Below, piece by piece: positions 52,948-61,968 of a DNA stretch of 64,000 nt (within the stretch, counting starts at the first letter, position 1; each line of letters starts with the position of its first letter). Source of the DNA: Martelella sp. HB161492 (lineage in GTDB: Bacteria; Pseudomonadota; Alphaproteobacteria; Rhizobiales; Rhizobiaceae). A program made the position numbers and the translations under genes. Location: the NCBI RefSeq assembly GCF_013184775.1, contig NZ_JAATVV010000015.1:55757-119756 (forward strand), given 5' to 3'. A model generated the notes under the pieces. It had not been told where the DNA came from. It was given only the letters and a program-made list of their open reading frames with translations, and did no database searches.

Positions 52948-53817
52948 ATGGAAAAATCCCGCATCGGCGCCTTTCTGGCTGCTCCGGTCTTCGTTGCCAT
53001 TCTGGCGCTTTGCGTCGCACCGCTGGCGATCCTGTTTGCCTATTCGTTTTTCCGGGTCGATTTCGTCGCCATCGTCACCGATCCTTCGCTGAAGAATTAT
53101 GCCCGCATTGCCTCCAGCGAGACCTATCGCTGGCTGATCGCCAAGGCCTTCCTCTCCGGCCTTGCCATTGCCGCGCTGACGGCGGTGATCGGTTATCCGG
53201 TGGCCTGGTTCATCGCCAAGCGGGTTCTGCATTATAAATCCGCACTTCTGACCCTGCTGCTGGTGCCGCTTTATACCGGCGATATGGTGCGCATTTTTGC
53301 CTGGCGGGTGCTGCTTGGTGCCGAAGGTGTCATGAACACGCTCCTGATCTGGGCGGGCATTGTCGATCATCCGGTCGATGCCTTGCTGTTCTCACCGCTC
53401 GCCACCCATATCGTGCTCACCTACAATTATCTGCCCTTCATGGTGATCGGTCTCTGGCTCGCCTTCGAGGCGCTGGATGACCGGCTGATCGAAGCGGCTG
53501 CCGATCTCGGCGCCGGCACGGGCTCGACATTTCTGCGGATCACATTGCCGCTGACAGCACCCGGCCTTGTCGCAGGTGGACTGATGGTCTTCGTCATGGT
53601 GGTTGGCGATTATCTGACGCCGCAGCTGGTTGGCGGAGCGTCGGGCGTCACCATCATCTCGGCGATCAACGACCTGTTCGGCACGGCCTTTGACTGGCCG
53701 CTCGGCTCGGCAATCGCCTGGACAATGCTGGCCATCCTGTTCTGCTTCTTTGCCGCGGCGGTGGTGGCGATTGCCCGCTCCTCGCTTGGCAAGGCCATGG
53801 TGGGAGGAGAGGCTTGA
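52948..53817 (+). CDS. ABC transporter permease, PotB type
   Basis: First inner-membrane permease, 289 residues with about six helices. The EAA loop reads around EALDDRLIEAAADLGAGTGS, as in PotB-family permeases. It overlaps the second permease gene by 4 bases (ATGA). Complex partner of the ATPase at 51829. Confidence 0.92.
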   Translation: MEKSRIGAFLAAPVFVAILALCVAPLAILFAYSFFRVDFVAIVTDPSLKNYARIASSETYRWLIAKAFLSGLAIAALTAVIGYPVAWFIAKRVLHYKSALLTLLLVPLYTGDMVRIFAWRVLLGAEGVMNTLLIWAGIVDHPVDALLFSPLATHIVLTYNYLPFMVIGLWLAFEALDDRLIEAAADLGAGTGSTFLRITLPLTAPGLVAGGLMVFVMVVGDYLTPQLVGGASGVTIISAINDLFGTAFDWPLGSAIAWTMLAILFCFFAAAVVAIARSSLGKAMVGGEA

Positions 53818-54596
53818 TGAAGAGCCGCGCGACACAGGCCGCGACCCTCTGGGTCTATCTCGTCTTTATCTTCATGTATCTGCCGGTCGCGATGATCGCG
53901 ATCTTTTCCTTCAATGCTTCCGAGATCATCGCCTTTCCGCTGCAGGGTTTCACCTTTCAGTGGTACCAGGACACCTTTACGGATCTGCGTCTTCTCGGCG
54001 GGCTGAAACTCACCTTTCTGGTGGCCATTCCCACCGCGCTGTTCTCCACCATTTTGGGGGCGATGGCGGCGCTGGCGCTGACGCGCTTTCCGATCAGGCG
54101 GCGGATGCTGCTGCTGGTCATGATCCTGCTGCCGTTTCTGATTCCGAAGATGATCCTGGCGGTGGCGCAGCTGATCCTTCTGTCCGATCTCGGCATTGCC
54201 CGCACGGTCTGGACCATCATCGCCGGGCAGACCATCATTATCCTGCCCTTCACGACGCTGGTGAATGCCTCGGTGCTGATGCGGATCGACAGGCGTCTGG
54301 AAGAGGCGGCCTATGATCTCGGAGCAAGCCCGGTCTCGGCCTTTCGGCGGGTGACGCTGCCGCTGATGAAGAACGGGCTGCTGGCAGCCTGGTTCATCGC
54401 CTTCGTTCTGTCATCGGCGGAATATGTGCTGACCTCTTTCCTCAGTGGCAGGGCGCAGCCGCTCTCCATTCTGGTGGCCTCGGATTTCCGCTTCAATATT
54501 TCCCCCGCCCTTGATGCGATTGCGCTGATGCTGGTCGTCGCCAATATTGCGCTGATCGGGATCGGTGAATTCATTCGCCTGAGATCGCAGAAATAG
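53814..54596 (+). CDS. ABC transporter permease, PotC type
   Basis: Second inner-membrane permease, 260 residues with about six helices. The EAA loop is RRLEEAAYDLGASPVSAFRR. The N-terminus FIFMYLPVAMIAIFSFNAS matches PotC. It is coupled to the PotB-like gene and followed after 40 bases by the D-hydantoinase gene. Confidence 0.92.
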   Translation: MMKSRATQAATLWVYLVFIFMYLPVAMIAIFSFNASEIIAFPLQGFTFQWYQDTFTDLRLLGGLKLTFLVAIPTALFSTILGAMAALALTRFPIRRRMLLLVMILLPFLIPKMILAVAQLILLSDLGIARTVWTIIAGQTIIILPFTTLVNASVLMRIDRRLEEAAYDLGASPVSAFRRVTLPLMKNGLLAAWFIAFVLSSAEYVLTSFLSGRAQPLSILVASDFRFNISPALDAIALMLVVANIALIGIGEFIRLRSQK

Positions 54597-54636
54597 CGGG
54601 CGGTTCAGGCGTGGTTTGTGACGACAGGAGTGTTTC

Positions 54637-56055
54637 ATGGCCGATTTCGACCTCCTCATTCGCGGTGGCACCTGTGTGACCGCCGCCGATACCTTTGTTG
54701 CCGATATCGCCGTCAAGGGCGGGACGATCATCGCGACAGGCGCCAATCTCGGTTCTGCCGATCGGGAGATTGATGCATCCGGCCTGCTGGTGATGCCGGG
54801 CGGGATCGACAGCCATGTCCATCTTGCCCAGCCGTCTGATCCCGGCGGGCCGCAAATGGCAGATGGTTTTGAGACCGGCACCCGTTCCGCCATTGCCGGC
54901 GGCACGACGACGGTCATTCCCTTCGCGCTGCAGCCGCGCGGGGCAAGCCTTCGCGACAGTGTGGCCGCCTATCATGAAAAGGCGCGCGGTCAAGCCTATT
55001 GCGATTATGGCTTTCACCTGATCATCACCGACCCGACGCCCGAAGCGCTGGGGCAGGATCTGCCGGCGCTGGTACAGAACGGCTACACCTCGTTCAAGGT
55101 GTTCATGACCTATGACGACATGGTGCTGAACGATCGCCAGCTGCTTGACGTGTTTGACTGCGCCCGTGACTGCAAGGCGCTGGTCATGGTCCATTGCGAA
55201 GGTTACGACGCCATCCGCTTCATGACCGAGAAGCTGGAAAAGGCGGGCAAGACGGCCCCCTTTTACCATGGCGCCTCCCGTCCGGAAGTGGTGGAGCGGG
55301 AGGCGGCGCATCGCGCGATCAGCCATGCGCAGCTGGTCGACGTGCCGATCATGATCGTCCATGTCTCCGGCCGCGAGGCCATGGAACAGATCCGCTGGGC
55401 ACAGCAGCGCGGGCTGAAGATCTATGGTGAGACCTGCACGCAGTATATTGCCCTGACCGCCGACGACATGAAGGGCTTCAACATGGACGCCACCGGCGGC
55501 AAATATGTCTGCTCGCCGCCGCCGCGTGACCGCGCCAGCTGGGACGCCATATGGGAAGGGATCCGTGGCGGCGTGTTCTCGACGTTTTCATCCGACCACT
55601 GCCCCTTCTATTTCGACGGACCGAACGGCAAGATGTCGGGCAAGGGCACGACCTCGTTCCGCTGGGTTCCGAATGGCATTCCCGGCGTTGAAAACCGCCT
55701 TCAGGTATTCTTCTCCAAGGGCGTCAGCGAAGGGCGGATTTCGCTCAACGAATTCGTCGCACTGACGTCGACCAACCACGCCAAGATGTATGGTCTCTAT
55801 CCGAAGAAAGGTTCGATCGCGCCGGGCTTTGATGCCGATCTGGTGCTGTGGGACGCCAATCGCGAGGACGTCATCACGCAGGACGGCATGCATCACGGTG
55901 CCGACTACACCGCCTATGAAGGGCTCAGGGTGAAGGGCTGGCCGGTGATGACGATCCTGCGCGGAAAGACCGTCTGTGAGGACGGGCGCATTCTTGGTTC
56001 GGTCGGTGACGGACAGTTTCTGCCGCGCGCCATTTCCCCTTACGCGGCATCGTGA
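54637..56055 (+). CDS. D-hydantoinase / dihydropyrimidinase
   Basis: Binuclear-zinc cyclic amidohydrolase opening 5-substituted hydantoins or dihydropyrimidines to N-carbamoyl amino acids. It is 472 residues. Metal ligands are visible: HxH in GIDSHVHLAQ, the carboxylated Lys in YTSFKVFMTYDD (about residue 151), His in MVHCEG and MIVHVSGREA, and Asp in FSSDHCPFYF. The dihydropyrimidinase order is complete. Together with the D-carbamoylase and L-carbamoylase in the divergent operon it forms a hydantoin-to-amino-acid pathway, with the Pot-type transporter supplying the substrate. Confidence 0.93.
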   Translation: MADFDLLIRGGTCVTAADTFVADIAVKGGTIIATGANLGSADREIDASGLLVMPGGIDSHVHLAQPSDPGGPQMADGFETGTRSAIAGGTTTVIPFALQPRGASLRDSVAAYHEKARGQAYCDYGFHLIITDPTPEALGQDLPALVQNGYTSFKVFMTYDDMVLNDRQLLDVFDCARDCKALVMVHCEGYDAIRFMTEKLEKAGKTAPFYHGASRPEVVEREAAHRAISHAQLVDVPIMIVHVSGREAMEQIRWAQQRGLKIYGETCTQYIALTADDMKGFNMDATGGKYVCSPPPRDRASWDAIWEGIRGGVFSTFSSDHCPFYFDGPNGKMSGKGTTSFRWVPNGIPGVENRLQVFFSKGVSEGRISLNEFVALTSTNHAKMYGLYPKKGSIAPGFDADLVLWDANREDVITQDGMHHGADYTAYEGLRVKGWPVMTILRGKTVCEDGRILGSVGDGQFLPRAISPYAAS

Positions 56056-56069
56056 CGAAGGAGTCGCTG

Positions 56070-56223
56070 GCGCCCGGCAGGGCGCTGGCGGGCATCCTCC
56101 CACCGCCGCATCCATTGGCGAAAGCCAAATTCCCAGAAAAAGTCTGCGTTCGTGTAAAGTAACATTTTACTGCCCGCTGGGAGGCTGCTCTTATTGCCTG
56201 AACCGCTGATAAATCGGTTTTTT
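56070..56223 (+). terminator. Weak hairpins downstream of the D-hydantoinase gene
   Basis: GCGCCC-GGCA-GGGCGC (56070-56085) is a compact stem-loop without a T-run. AACCG-N9-CGGTT (56201-56219), followed by TTTTT, is a short intrinsic-terminator-like element 146 bases past the stop. The rest of the 205-base gap up to 56260 holds no gene I can see; the promoter of the GH18 gene must lie here, but no clear -35/-10 pair stands out. Confidence 0.4.
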
Positions 56224-56260
56224 GTACTTGGACTGGTCCTGTTGAAAGGGTAGCGCAAGC

Positions 56261-58387
56261 ATGACGTCGACGAAGATCACATGGAGCTGGGGAACCAATA
56301 CGGTGCTGGATTTTGATCCGGCGACCGACGTTCTCGATTTTGGCTGGTTTTCCTCCAATTTTTTCACGATCGAAGAGGTCGATGGATCGGTGGTGATCTC
56401 GATTCCGTCGAACAACCAGACCTACACGCTGACCGGCGTCAGTCTTTCCGATCTGACGATCGACAATATCACCGCCAGTGATTCGAGTGCCGTCTCTGCC
56501 TGGGAAGACGCGCTTGCCAGCAGCAGCAGTGATGACGACGGCGATGCTGCCGTTGTTCCCGATGCGCCGGAAAATCTCTCCGCCACCACTGTGTCCGAAA
56601 GCCAGGTGCAACTGAGCTGGGATGCGGCGACCGTGGAGGGGACAGGCACGGTTTCCCAGTACAATATTTATGTGAATGGTGAACTGGTCGGCACGACGAG
56701 CGATACCAGCTACACCATCAGCGATCTTGCGGCCGATACCGAATATTCCTTTACCGTCACAGCCGTTGACGAGGCCGGGGAATCGGCCTCGTCGGATGCG
56801 CTCGATGTCACGACAGATGCGGCCACCGATGACAGTGACGACACCGGCACGTCGGACAGCGATACGGGGGATACATCCGACAGCGGCAGCGATGGAAGTT
56901 CTGACGATACGTCCGGTGACGACACATCTGACAGCGATGACAGCGACAGCTCTTCCTCGTCCAAGACCTTCTCGCCCTATATCGACATGAGCCTGAGTTC
57001 GGCACAGGATGTGGTGGATATCGTTTCCGAGGCTGGTCTGACCGCCGTGACGCTGGCCTTCCTGGTCACATCCGGCACGGACACGATCGGCTGGGGCGGT
57101 TCCGGTGATGTCGAGGATGCAACGCTTTACAACGGCACCTCCATGGCATCGGTGATTGCCGAGCTGCAGGAGATGGGCGTGGAGGTGACGATCTCGCTCG
57201 GCGGTGCGGCTGGTTCCGAGGCGGCAACCACCTTTTCGAGCGTCGACGCGCTGGTCGCCGCCTATCAGTCGATCATCGACACCTACGGCGTGACCAAGCT
57301 GGATTTCGATATCGAAGGCTCTTCGCTTTCCGATACCGATGCCAACGACATGCGTAACGAGGCCCTGGCGATACTTCAGGCCAACAATCCGGATCTGGAG
57401 ATTTCCTTTACCCTGCCGGTGACGACGGACGGTCTCACCGATGCCGGCCTGGCTCTGCTGGAATCAGCGGCAGAGGCCGGTGTCGAGATTTCCTACGTCA
57501 ACATCATGGCGATGGATTACGGCGATTACTACGACAGCGGCGATATGGGCGATGATGCCATTGCGGCGGCCGAGGCAACGCTGGCTCAGCTGGATGATCT
57601 CGGCATCGATACCCAGCTGGTGATCACGCCGATGATCGGCATCAACGACGTGACATCTGAAGTCTTCACGCTCGAAGATGCCCAGCAGCTTGTCGATTAT
57701 GTCGAATCCAATGATGACATCGCCGGCATTTCCATGTGGTCCCTGAGCCGTGATAATGGCGACACGGAAGGCTATGTCTCGGCCGTCGGCAGCGGTCTCA
57801 GTCAGGACGATTACGATTTCAGCACGATCTTCAATACGGTGACGACATCTGACAGTTCGGATGACACGGCTGGCGACGACACCTCCGATGACAGCAGCGA
57901 TGATACATCGGATACCGACAGTGGCACCGATGACACCGCAAGCGGAGACACGGGCGACAGTTCTGACAATTCTGATACGACGGGCGATGACACGGCCGAC
58001 GATACGGATGACAGTGACACATCCGGCGACAGCAGCGATGTCGCCGATGACAGCGGCAGCGATGATGACAGCACCGGCACGACGACCTCGATTGTCTGGA
58101 ACTGGGGGACCGATACGGTCATCGACTTCGATCCTTCCACCGATACGCTGGATTTCGGCTGGTTCTCGGCGTCCAATTTCGACATTTCCGAAGAAGACGG
58201 CAATGTCGTGATTTCGATCCCGTCCAACGACCAGACCTATATTCTCGAAGATGTCAGCCTTGCCGACATGTCGATTGACGACATCGTCGCCAATGATGCC
58301 TCTGCACTGGCCGAGTGGGAAGATGCGATCGAGGAAGCGCAGGCGGAAGCGGATGCGCTGGACACCACCGACGGTCTGGTGGCTTGA
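56261..58387 (+). CDS. Very acidic GH18-type secreted protein with identical-type modules at both ends
   Basis: 708 residues without a signal peptide. Layout: terminal module A (about 5-85), fibronectin type III domain (about 100-186), Asp/Ser/Thr linker (187-234), glycoside hydrolase 18 barrel (about 236-525), second Asp/Ser/Thr linker (530-608), terminal module B (610-690). Catalytic motif LDFDIEG (Asp348, Asp350, Glu352) keeps the DxDxE core. SLGGAA and the FLV region fit chitinase-like folds. Modules A and B match at 52 of 81 positions without gaps. The acidic, Cys-free sequence and the adjacent ABC exporter plus HlyD gene indicate type I secretion. Substrate is probably chitin or a chito-oligosaccharide, but inactive GH18 lectins also exist. 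Confidence 0.85.
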   Translation: MTSTKITWSWGTNTVLDFDPATDVLDFGWFSSNFFTIEEVDGSVVISIPSNNQTYTLTGVSLSDLTIDNITASDSSAVSAWEDALASSSSDDDGDAAVVPDAPENLSATTVSESQVQLSWDAATVEGTGTVSQYNIYVNGELVGTTSDTSYTISDLAADTEYSFTVTAVDEAGESASSDALDVTTDAATDDSDDTGTSDSDTGDTSDSGSDGSSDDTSGDDTSDSDDSDSSSSSKTFSPYIDMSLSSAQDVVDIVSEAGLTAVTLAFLVTSGTDTIGWGGSGDVEDATLYNGTSMASVIAELQEMGVEVTISLGGAAGSEAATTFSSVDALVAAYQSIIDTYGVTKLDFDIEGSSLSDTDANDMRNEALAILQANNPDLEISFTLPVTTDGLTDAGLALLESAAEAGVEISYVNIMAMDYGDYYDSGDMGDDAIAAAEATLAQLDDLGIDTQLVITPMIGINDVTSEVFTLEDAQQLVDYVESNDDIAGISMWSLSRDNGDTEGYVSAVGSGLSQDDYDFSTIFNTVTTSDSSDDTAGDDTSDDSSDDTSDTDSGTDDTASGDTGDSSDNSDTTGDDTADDTDDSDTSGDSSDVADDSGSDDDSTGTTTSIVWNWGTDTVIDFDPSTDTLDFGWFSASNFDISEEDGNVVISIPSNDQTYILEDVSLADMSIDDIVANDASALAEWEDAIEEAQAEADALDTTDGLVA
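56273..56515 (+). repeat. Terminal module A of the GH18 protein
   Basis: Encodes residues 5-85 with the core ITWSWGTNTVLDFDPATD, DFGWF and VVISIPSNNQTYTL. 52 of 81 residues are identical to module B, with no gaps. The beta-rich, Asp- and Trp-bearing pattern would suit calcium- or carbohydrate-binding. Confidence 0.8.
58088..58330 (+). repeat. Terminal module B of the GH18 protein
   Basis: Encodes residues 610-690, with VWNWGTDTVIDFDPSTD, DFGWF and VVISIPSNDQTYIL. It sits where a type I secretion signal is expected, so either it or the following ~18 residues should be read by the exporter. Confidence 0.8.
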
Positions 58388-58418
58388 GGCTTTGCGCAAG
58401 GCGTCTTCAGGAGGCGGC

Positions 58419-60173
58419 ATGACGCAGGGCAAAGAGCATCCGGATATGGAGCAAAAGGCGCAACCGCGCTCGGTTGCCGCCAGTCTGCGCGCCAGCCCGT
58501 CAGCGCTGTGGGGCGTGCTGCTGTTCAGCGGTATGGCCAATCTCCTGATGCTGACGGGCCCGATCTTCATGCTGCTGGTCTATGACCGGGTGCTTGTCAC
58601 CCGGTCGATCCCGACGCTTGTTGCGATCGGTCTGATCGCAACGGGTCTATATACCGCCTTCGGCCTGATCAGCTATGCACGCGGGCGGGTTCTCGCCCGT
58701 CTTGCCGATGCGCTCGAAACGGAAATTGCACCGGTGCTTTTCCGCACCGAAATTGCCGACAGTTTCAGCGGTGTGCGCGCGGGGCGCTATCCGCTTTCCG
58801 ATCTCGCGACTGTGCGGCGGTTTCTGCCGTCTTCCACGGCGACAGCCCTGTTCGATCTGCCCTTTGTTCCCCTGTTTCTCGGGCTTCTGGCGATCCTGCA
58901 CTGGTCTTTGGGGCTTGCCGGGCTCATCGGTGCCGTCATTGTCATCTGCCTCGCGCTCATCAATATCCGGCTGACACGGGCGGGCGTCGAGCAGGCGACG
59001 ATGCGCGGTGCCGGTGCCAGTGGCGTGCTGGAAGAGGCGCGACGCTCGGCCGAGGCGATTACCGCCCTCGGCATGGTGCCGAACATGCTGGCCCGCTGGA
59101 CATCGGCGCGCGACGGCGTGATTGCCGCCGACTACCATGCCGGCAATGTCGGTGCGCGGCTCTCGGCAATCTCGCGCTCCTTCCGGCTGTTTCTGCAGTC
59201 GGCCATGCTGGCGCTCGGCGCCATTCTGGTGATCAATGATCAGGCCAGCGGCGGCGTGATGGTTTCGGCCTCCATTCTGCTTGGCCGGGCGTTGGCGCCG
59301 ATCGATCAGTCGGTGGCGGGCTGGCGCACGATCGAAGCGCTGCGCGGCGCCTGGCGGCGTATCGATACCGCACTTGCGCGGCAGATGCCGCGGCGGGCAA
59401 GCGTCGAACTGCCGGCGCTGAAGGGGCATGTCAGTGTGGAAGATCTCGTCGTCATTCCGCCTGGCGAGGTCAAGCCGGTGTTGCAAGGGGTTGGCTTCAC
59501 CCTGACGCCGGGGGAGGGGCTCGGCATTCTGGGCCCGAGCGCATCGGGAAAATCATCGCTGGCGCGGTTGCTGGTCGGTCTGTGGTTTCCGGCCTCGGGA
59601 ACGGTCCGGCTGGATGGCGCGACGCTTGATCAGTGGGACCCGGACAGGCTAGGGCGCCATATCGGCTATCTGCCGCAGGATGTGGAACTGATCGGTGGAA
59701 CGGTCCGGGACTGCATTTGCCGTCACGCAGAAAATGCCAGTGATGGCGATGTGATTGCTGCGGCCAAGGCCGCCGACGCGCATGAGCTGATCCTGCGCCT
59801 CAAGGATGGCTATATGACCCGGCTGGGGCCGGGCGGTGCGAAGCTTTCGGCAGGCCAGCGCCAGCGGATCGGACTGGCGCGGGCATTGTTCGGCAATCCT
59901 GCACTGCTGGTGCTGGATGAGCCCAATGCCAACCTCGATCAGGATGGCGATGCGGCACTGACCGAAGCAATCCGGCGCGCGCGCCATCGCGGCGCTGCCG
60001 TGGTGGTGATTACCCATCGTGCCACAGCGCTTGCAGCCGTCGACACGGTTCTGGTGCTGAAAGATGGGCGCATGGTCGCCAAGGGGCCGAAAGACGCGAT
60101 CATGAGGCAGATGCTGCGCGGCCGCGGGGCTTCCGGGGTGGCCGCCGGTTCTGAAGAGAGTATCCGCGCATGA
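58419..60173 (+). CDS. Type I secretion system permease/ATPase (PrtD type)
   Basis: Inner-membrane ABC exporter subunit, 584 residues: membrane domain (about 25-300) with five or six helices, then the nucleotide-binding domain. Walker A is GPSASGKSS (372-380), signature LSAGQRQRIGLARAL, Walker B LLVLDEPNANLD, and switch His in VVITHRATAL. There is no N-terminal peptidase domain, so it belongs with PrtD/HasD exporters of proteins with C-terminal signals. AGGAGG precedes ATG 58419; the longer in-frame extension runs through the GH18 gene. It follows the GH18 gene by 31 bases and overlaps the HlyD gene by 4. Confidence 0.93.
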   Translation: MTQGKEHPDMEQKAQPRSVAASLRASPSALWGVLLFSGMANLLMLTGPIFMLLVYDRVLVTRSIPTLVAIGLIATGLYTAFGLISYARGRVLARLADALETEIAPVLFRTEIADSFSGVRAGRYPLSDLATVRRFLPSSTATALFDLPFVPLFLGLLAILHWSLGLAGLIGAVIVICLALINIRLTRAGVEQATMRGAGASGVLEEARRSAEAITALGMVPNMLARWTSARDGVIAADYHAGNVGARLSAISRSFRLFLQSAMLALGAILVINDQASGGVMVSASILLGRALAPIDQSVAGWRTIEALRGAWRRIDTALARQMPRRASVELPALKGHVSVEDLVVIPPGEVKPVLQGVGFTLTPGEGLGILGPSASGKSSLARLLVGLWFPASGTVRLDGATLDQWDPDRLGRHIGYLPQDVELIGGTVRDCICRHAENASDGDVIAAAKAADAHELILRLKDGYMTRLGPGGAKLSAGQRQRIGLARALFGNPALLVLDEPNANLDQDGDAALTEAIRRARHRGAAVVVITHRATALAAVDTVLVLKDGRMVAKGPKDAIMRQMLRGRGASGVAAGSEESIRA

Positions 60174-61525
60174 GCGAAGTGAAAAACATCCGTCATCTGG
60201 CCGTTTCCTACGGTCGGCCGCTGCGCTTCGGACTGCTGGTCACCGGGCTTGTTGTCTTCGGCTTTGGCGGATGGTCGGCCTTTGCCTCGCTGCGAACGGC
60301 GGTCGTTGCATCCGGAACGCTGGCGGCGGAAGGCGAGACGCGCAGCGTGCAGCACGCCGATGGCGGCATTGTCAGCGCCATTCCTGTGCGCGATGGCGAT
60401 CACGTCAATCGCGGCGATATTGTCATGCAGCTTGACCCCACCCAGATCCGCAGCCAGCTGGCAATTGTCGAAAACCAGCTCTATGAGGCGCTTGCCCGCA
60501 AGGCGCGGCTGGAGGCGGAGCGTGACGGCGATGCCGAGATCAGGCGACCGAAACTTCTGGCCGAAATGCTGGCCTCCGACAGGGCCGATATCGTGCCGGA
60601 TGGCATGGACGAAACCGGTCGGCAGGCTGCAGATCGGGTTTTCCTGGGGCAGCAACGCCTGATGAAGGCGCAGCTCAGCAAGGTCGAGGCCGAAGTCGGC
60701 CAGCTGGAAACCGCAATCGGCCAGAGCCGCGAGCAGATCACCGGCATCGAGGGAGAGAAGGCATCCGAAGAGCGTCAGCGCGACCTGATCGTCAAGGAAC
60801 TCGACAGTATCCGTGAACTGTTCAAACAGCAGCTGGTTACCCTTTCGAGGGTTCTGGCGCTGGAGCGGCAGCAGGCTTCGCTTGAAGGCGATATTGCCGG
60901 AAACGTCTCCGATATTGCCGCGCTGAAGCAGTCGATCGGCGAACAGCAATTGCAGATCCTGCAGACGCGGCTCGAATGGCAGGAACAGGTGCTGAGCGAT
61001 CTGCGTGACGCCGAAAGCGATGTCCAGGATCTGACCGCCCGGCGCATTGCCGCGCTTGATCAGCTGAGCCGTGTCGATATCCGCGCCCCCGTCAGCGGCA
61101 CGGTCACCAATCTTGCCGTCCATACCATCGGCGGCGTGATCGAGGCGGCCGAGGTGGTGATGGGGATCGTTCCCGATGATGAACCGCTGATCGTTGACGC
61201 GAAGGTCGATACATCGGCGGTTGATCAGCTCTGGCCCGGCCTTCCTGCGCGGGTGCGCTTGTCTGCCTTCGACCGGCGGACGACGCCGGAAATCGATGGC
61301 AGCGTGATCACGGTTTCGGCCGATCGGCTGATCGATGAGCGCACCAATGGCGCTTATTATGCGGTCAAGGTGCGGCTTGATCAGGACGAGATTGCCGCTC
61401 TCGGCGAGACGCTGATGCCAGGCATGCCGGCAGAGGTTTTTCTGGTGACCGGCAGCCGCACGCCGATGAGCTATCTGACCAAGCCGCTGACCGATCAGTT
61501 TGCAAGGGCGATGCGTGACGACTGA
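60170..61525 (+). CDS. Type I secretion membrane fusion protein (HlyD/PrtE type)
   Basis: Periplasmic adaptor, 451 residues. One N-terminal membrane helix (about 18-42), a lipoyl-type half motif (ASGTLAAEGETRSVQHADGG), a long coiled-coil hairpin (about 95-285), the second lipoyl half (DIRAPVSGTVTNLAVHTIGG) and a C-terminal beta-barrel ending in MPAEVFLVTGSRTPMSYLTK, the PrtE/HlyD signature. It bridges the ABC exporter to a TolC-type channel, which is not encoded here. The operon GH18-ABC-HlyD is complete except for that channel. Confidence 0.93.
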   Translation: MSEVKNIRHLAVSYGRPLRFGLLVTGLVVFGFGGWSAFASLRTAVVASGTLAAEGETRSVQHADGGIVSAIPVRDGDHVNRGDIVMQLDPTQIRSQLAIVENQLYEALARKARLEAERDGDAEIRRPKLLAEMLASDRADIVPDGMDETGRQAADRVFLGQQRLMKAQLSKVEAEVGQLETAIGQSREQITGIEGEKASEERQRDLIVKELDSIRELFKQQLVTLSRVLALERQQASLEGDIAGNVSDIAALKQSIGEQQLQILQTRLEWQEQVLSDLRDAESDVQDLTARRIAALDQLSRVDIRAPVSGTVTNLAVHTIGGVIEAAEVVMGIVPDDEPLIVDAKVDTSAVDQLWPGLPARVRLSAFDRRTTPEIDGSVITVSADRLIDERTNGAYYAVKVRLDQDEIAALGETLMPGMPAEVFLVTGSRTPMSYLTKPLTDQFARAMRDD

Positions 61526-61533
61526 AGATCGCT

Positions 61534-61968
61534 TCAGGTCTGCTTCTGCCAGACCTCCTTGTGGCCGAAACCCTTTGCATTGTCCGTGAGTTTGATCATG
61601 GATGGCGAAAGCGCCCAGAGCGGCGCCGTCATGCCGGCGATTTCGGGGAAGGCGGCGATAAAGGCGGTCTGAGCGGCGGCTGCCGCATCACCTTCGAGCA
61701 TGCTTGCATGACCCTCGATCTGGAGGCCGCAAAGCCGGGCTATGTCGCGTTCCTGGCCGGCGATCGCGGCGGCCACGGCACCTGTTCTGATCAGGGCATC
61801 GCCGTGACGCGTCGACGCTGCGGTGAAAAACAGCAGGCGCCGGGCGGCAAGATCCGGTACATAAAAGACGCTTGCAGCCCATGGTCTGCCATCTGCGCTG
61901 ACGGCAAGCGACATGACGTGGTGACCAAGCAGAAAGGCGTCAATCGGATTCGAGAAGGCTGCCGTCAT
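61534..61968 (-). CDS. YhbP/UPF0306-like pyridoxamine-phosphate-oxidase-fold protein
   Basis: 144 residues from ATG 61968 (MTAAFSNPIDAFLLGHH). The FMN-binding split-barrel family is recognised by VMSLAVSADGRPWAASVFY near the start and the C-terminal SPSMIKLTDNAKGFGHKEVW, matching YhbP-type proteins. Function of this family is uncertain; flavin or heme binding is possible. It overlaps the double-LysR gene by 29 bases, so the two are coupled and probably cotranscribed. Confidence 0.75.
   Translation of the reverse strand: MTAAFSNPIDAFLLGHHVMSLAVSADGRPWAASVFYVPDLAARRLLFFTAASTRHGDALIRTGAVAAAIAGQERDIARLCGLQIEGHASMLEGDAAAAAQTAFIAAFPEIAGMTAPLWALSPSMIKLTDNAKGFGHKEVWQKQT

Noticed and set aside
56261..58387. 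RTX-type calcium repeats in the GH18 protein
   Set aside because: No GGxGxD nonapeptides; the Asp-rich stretches are low-complexity linkers.
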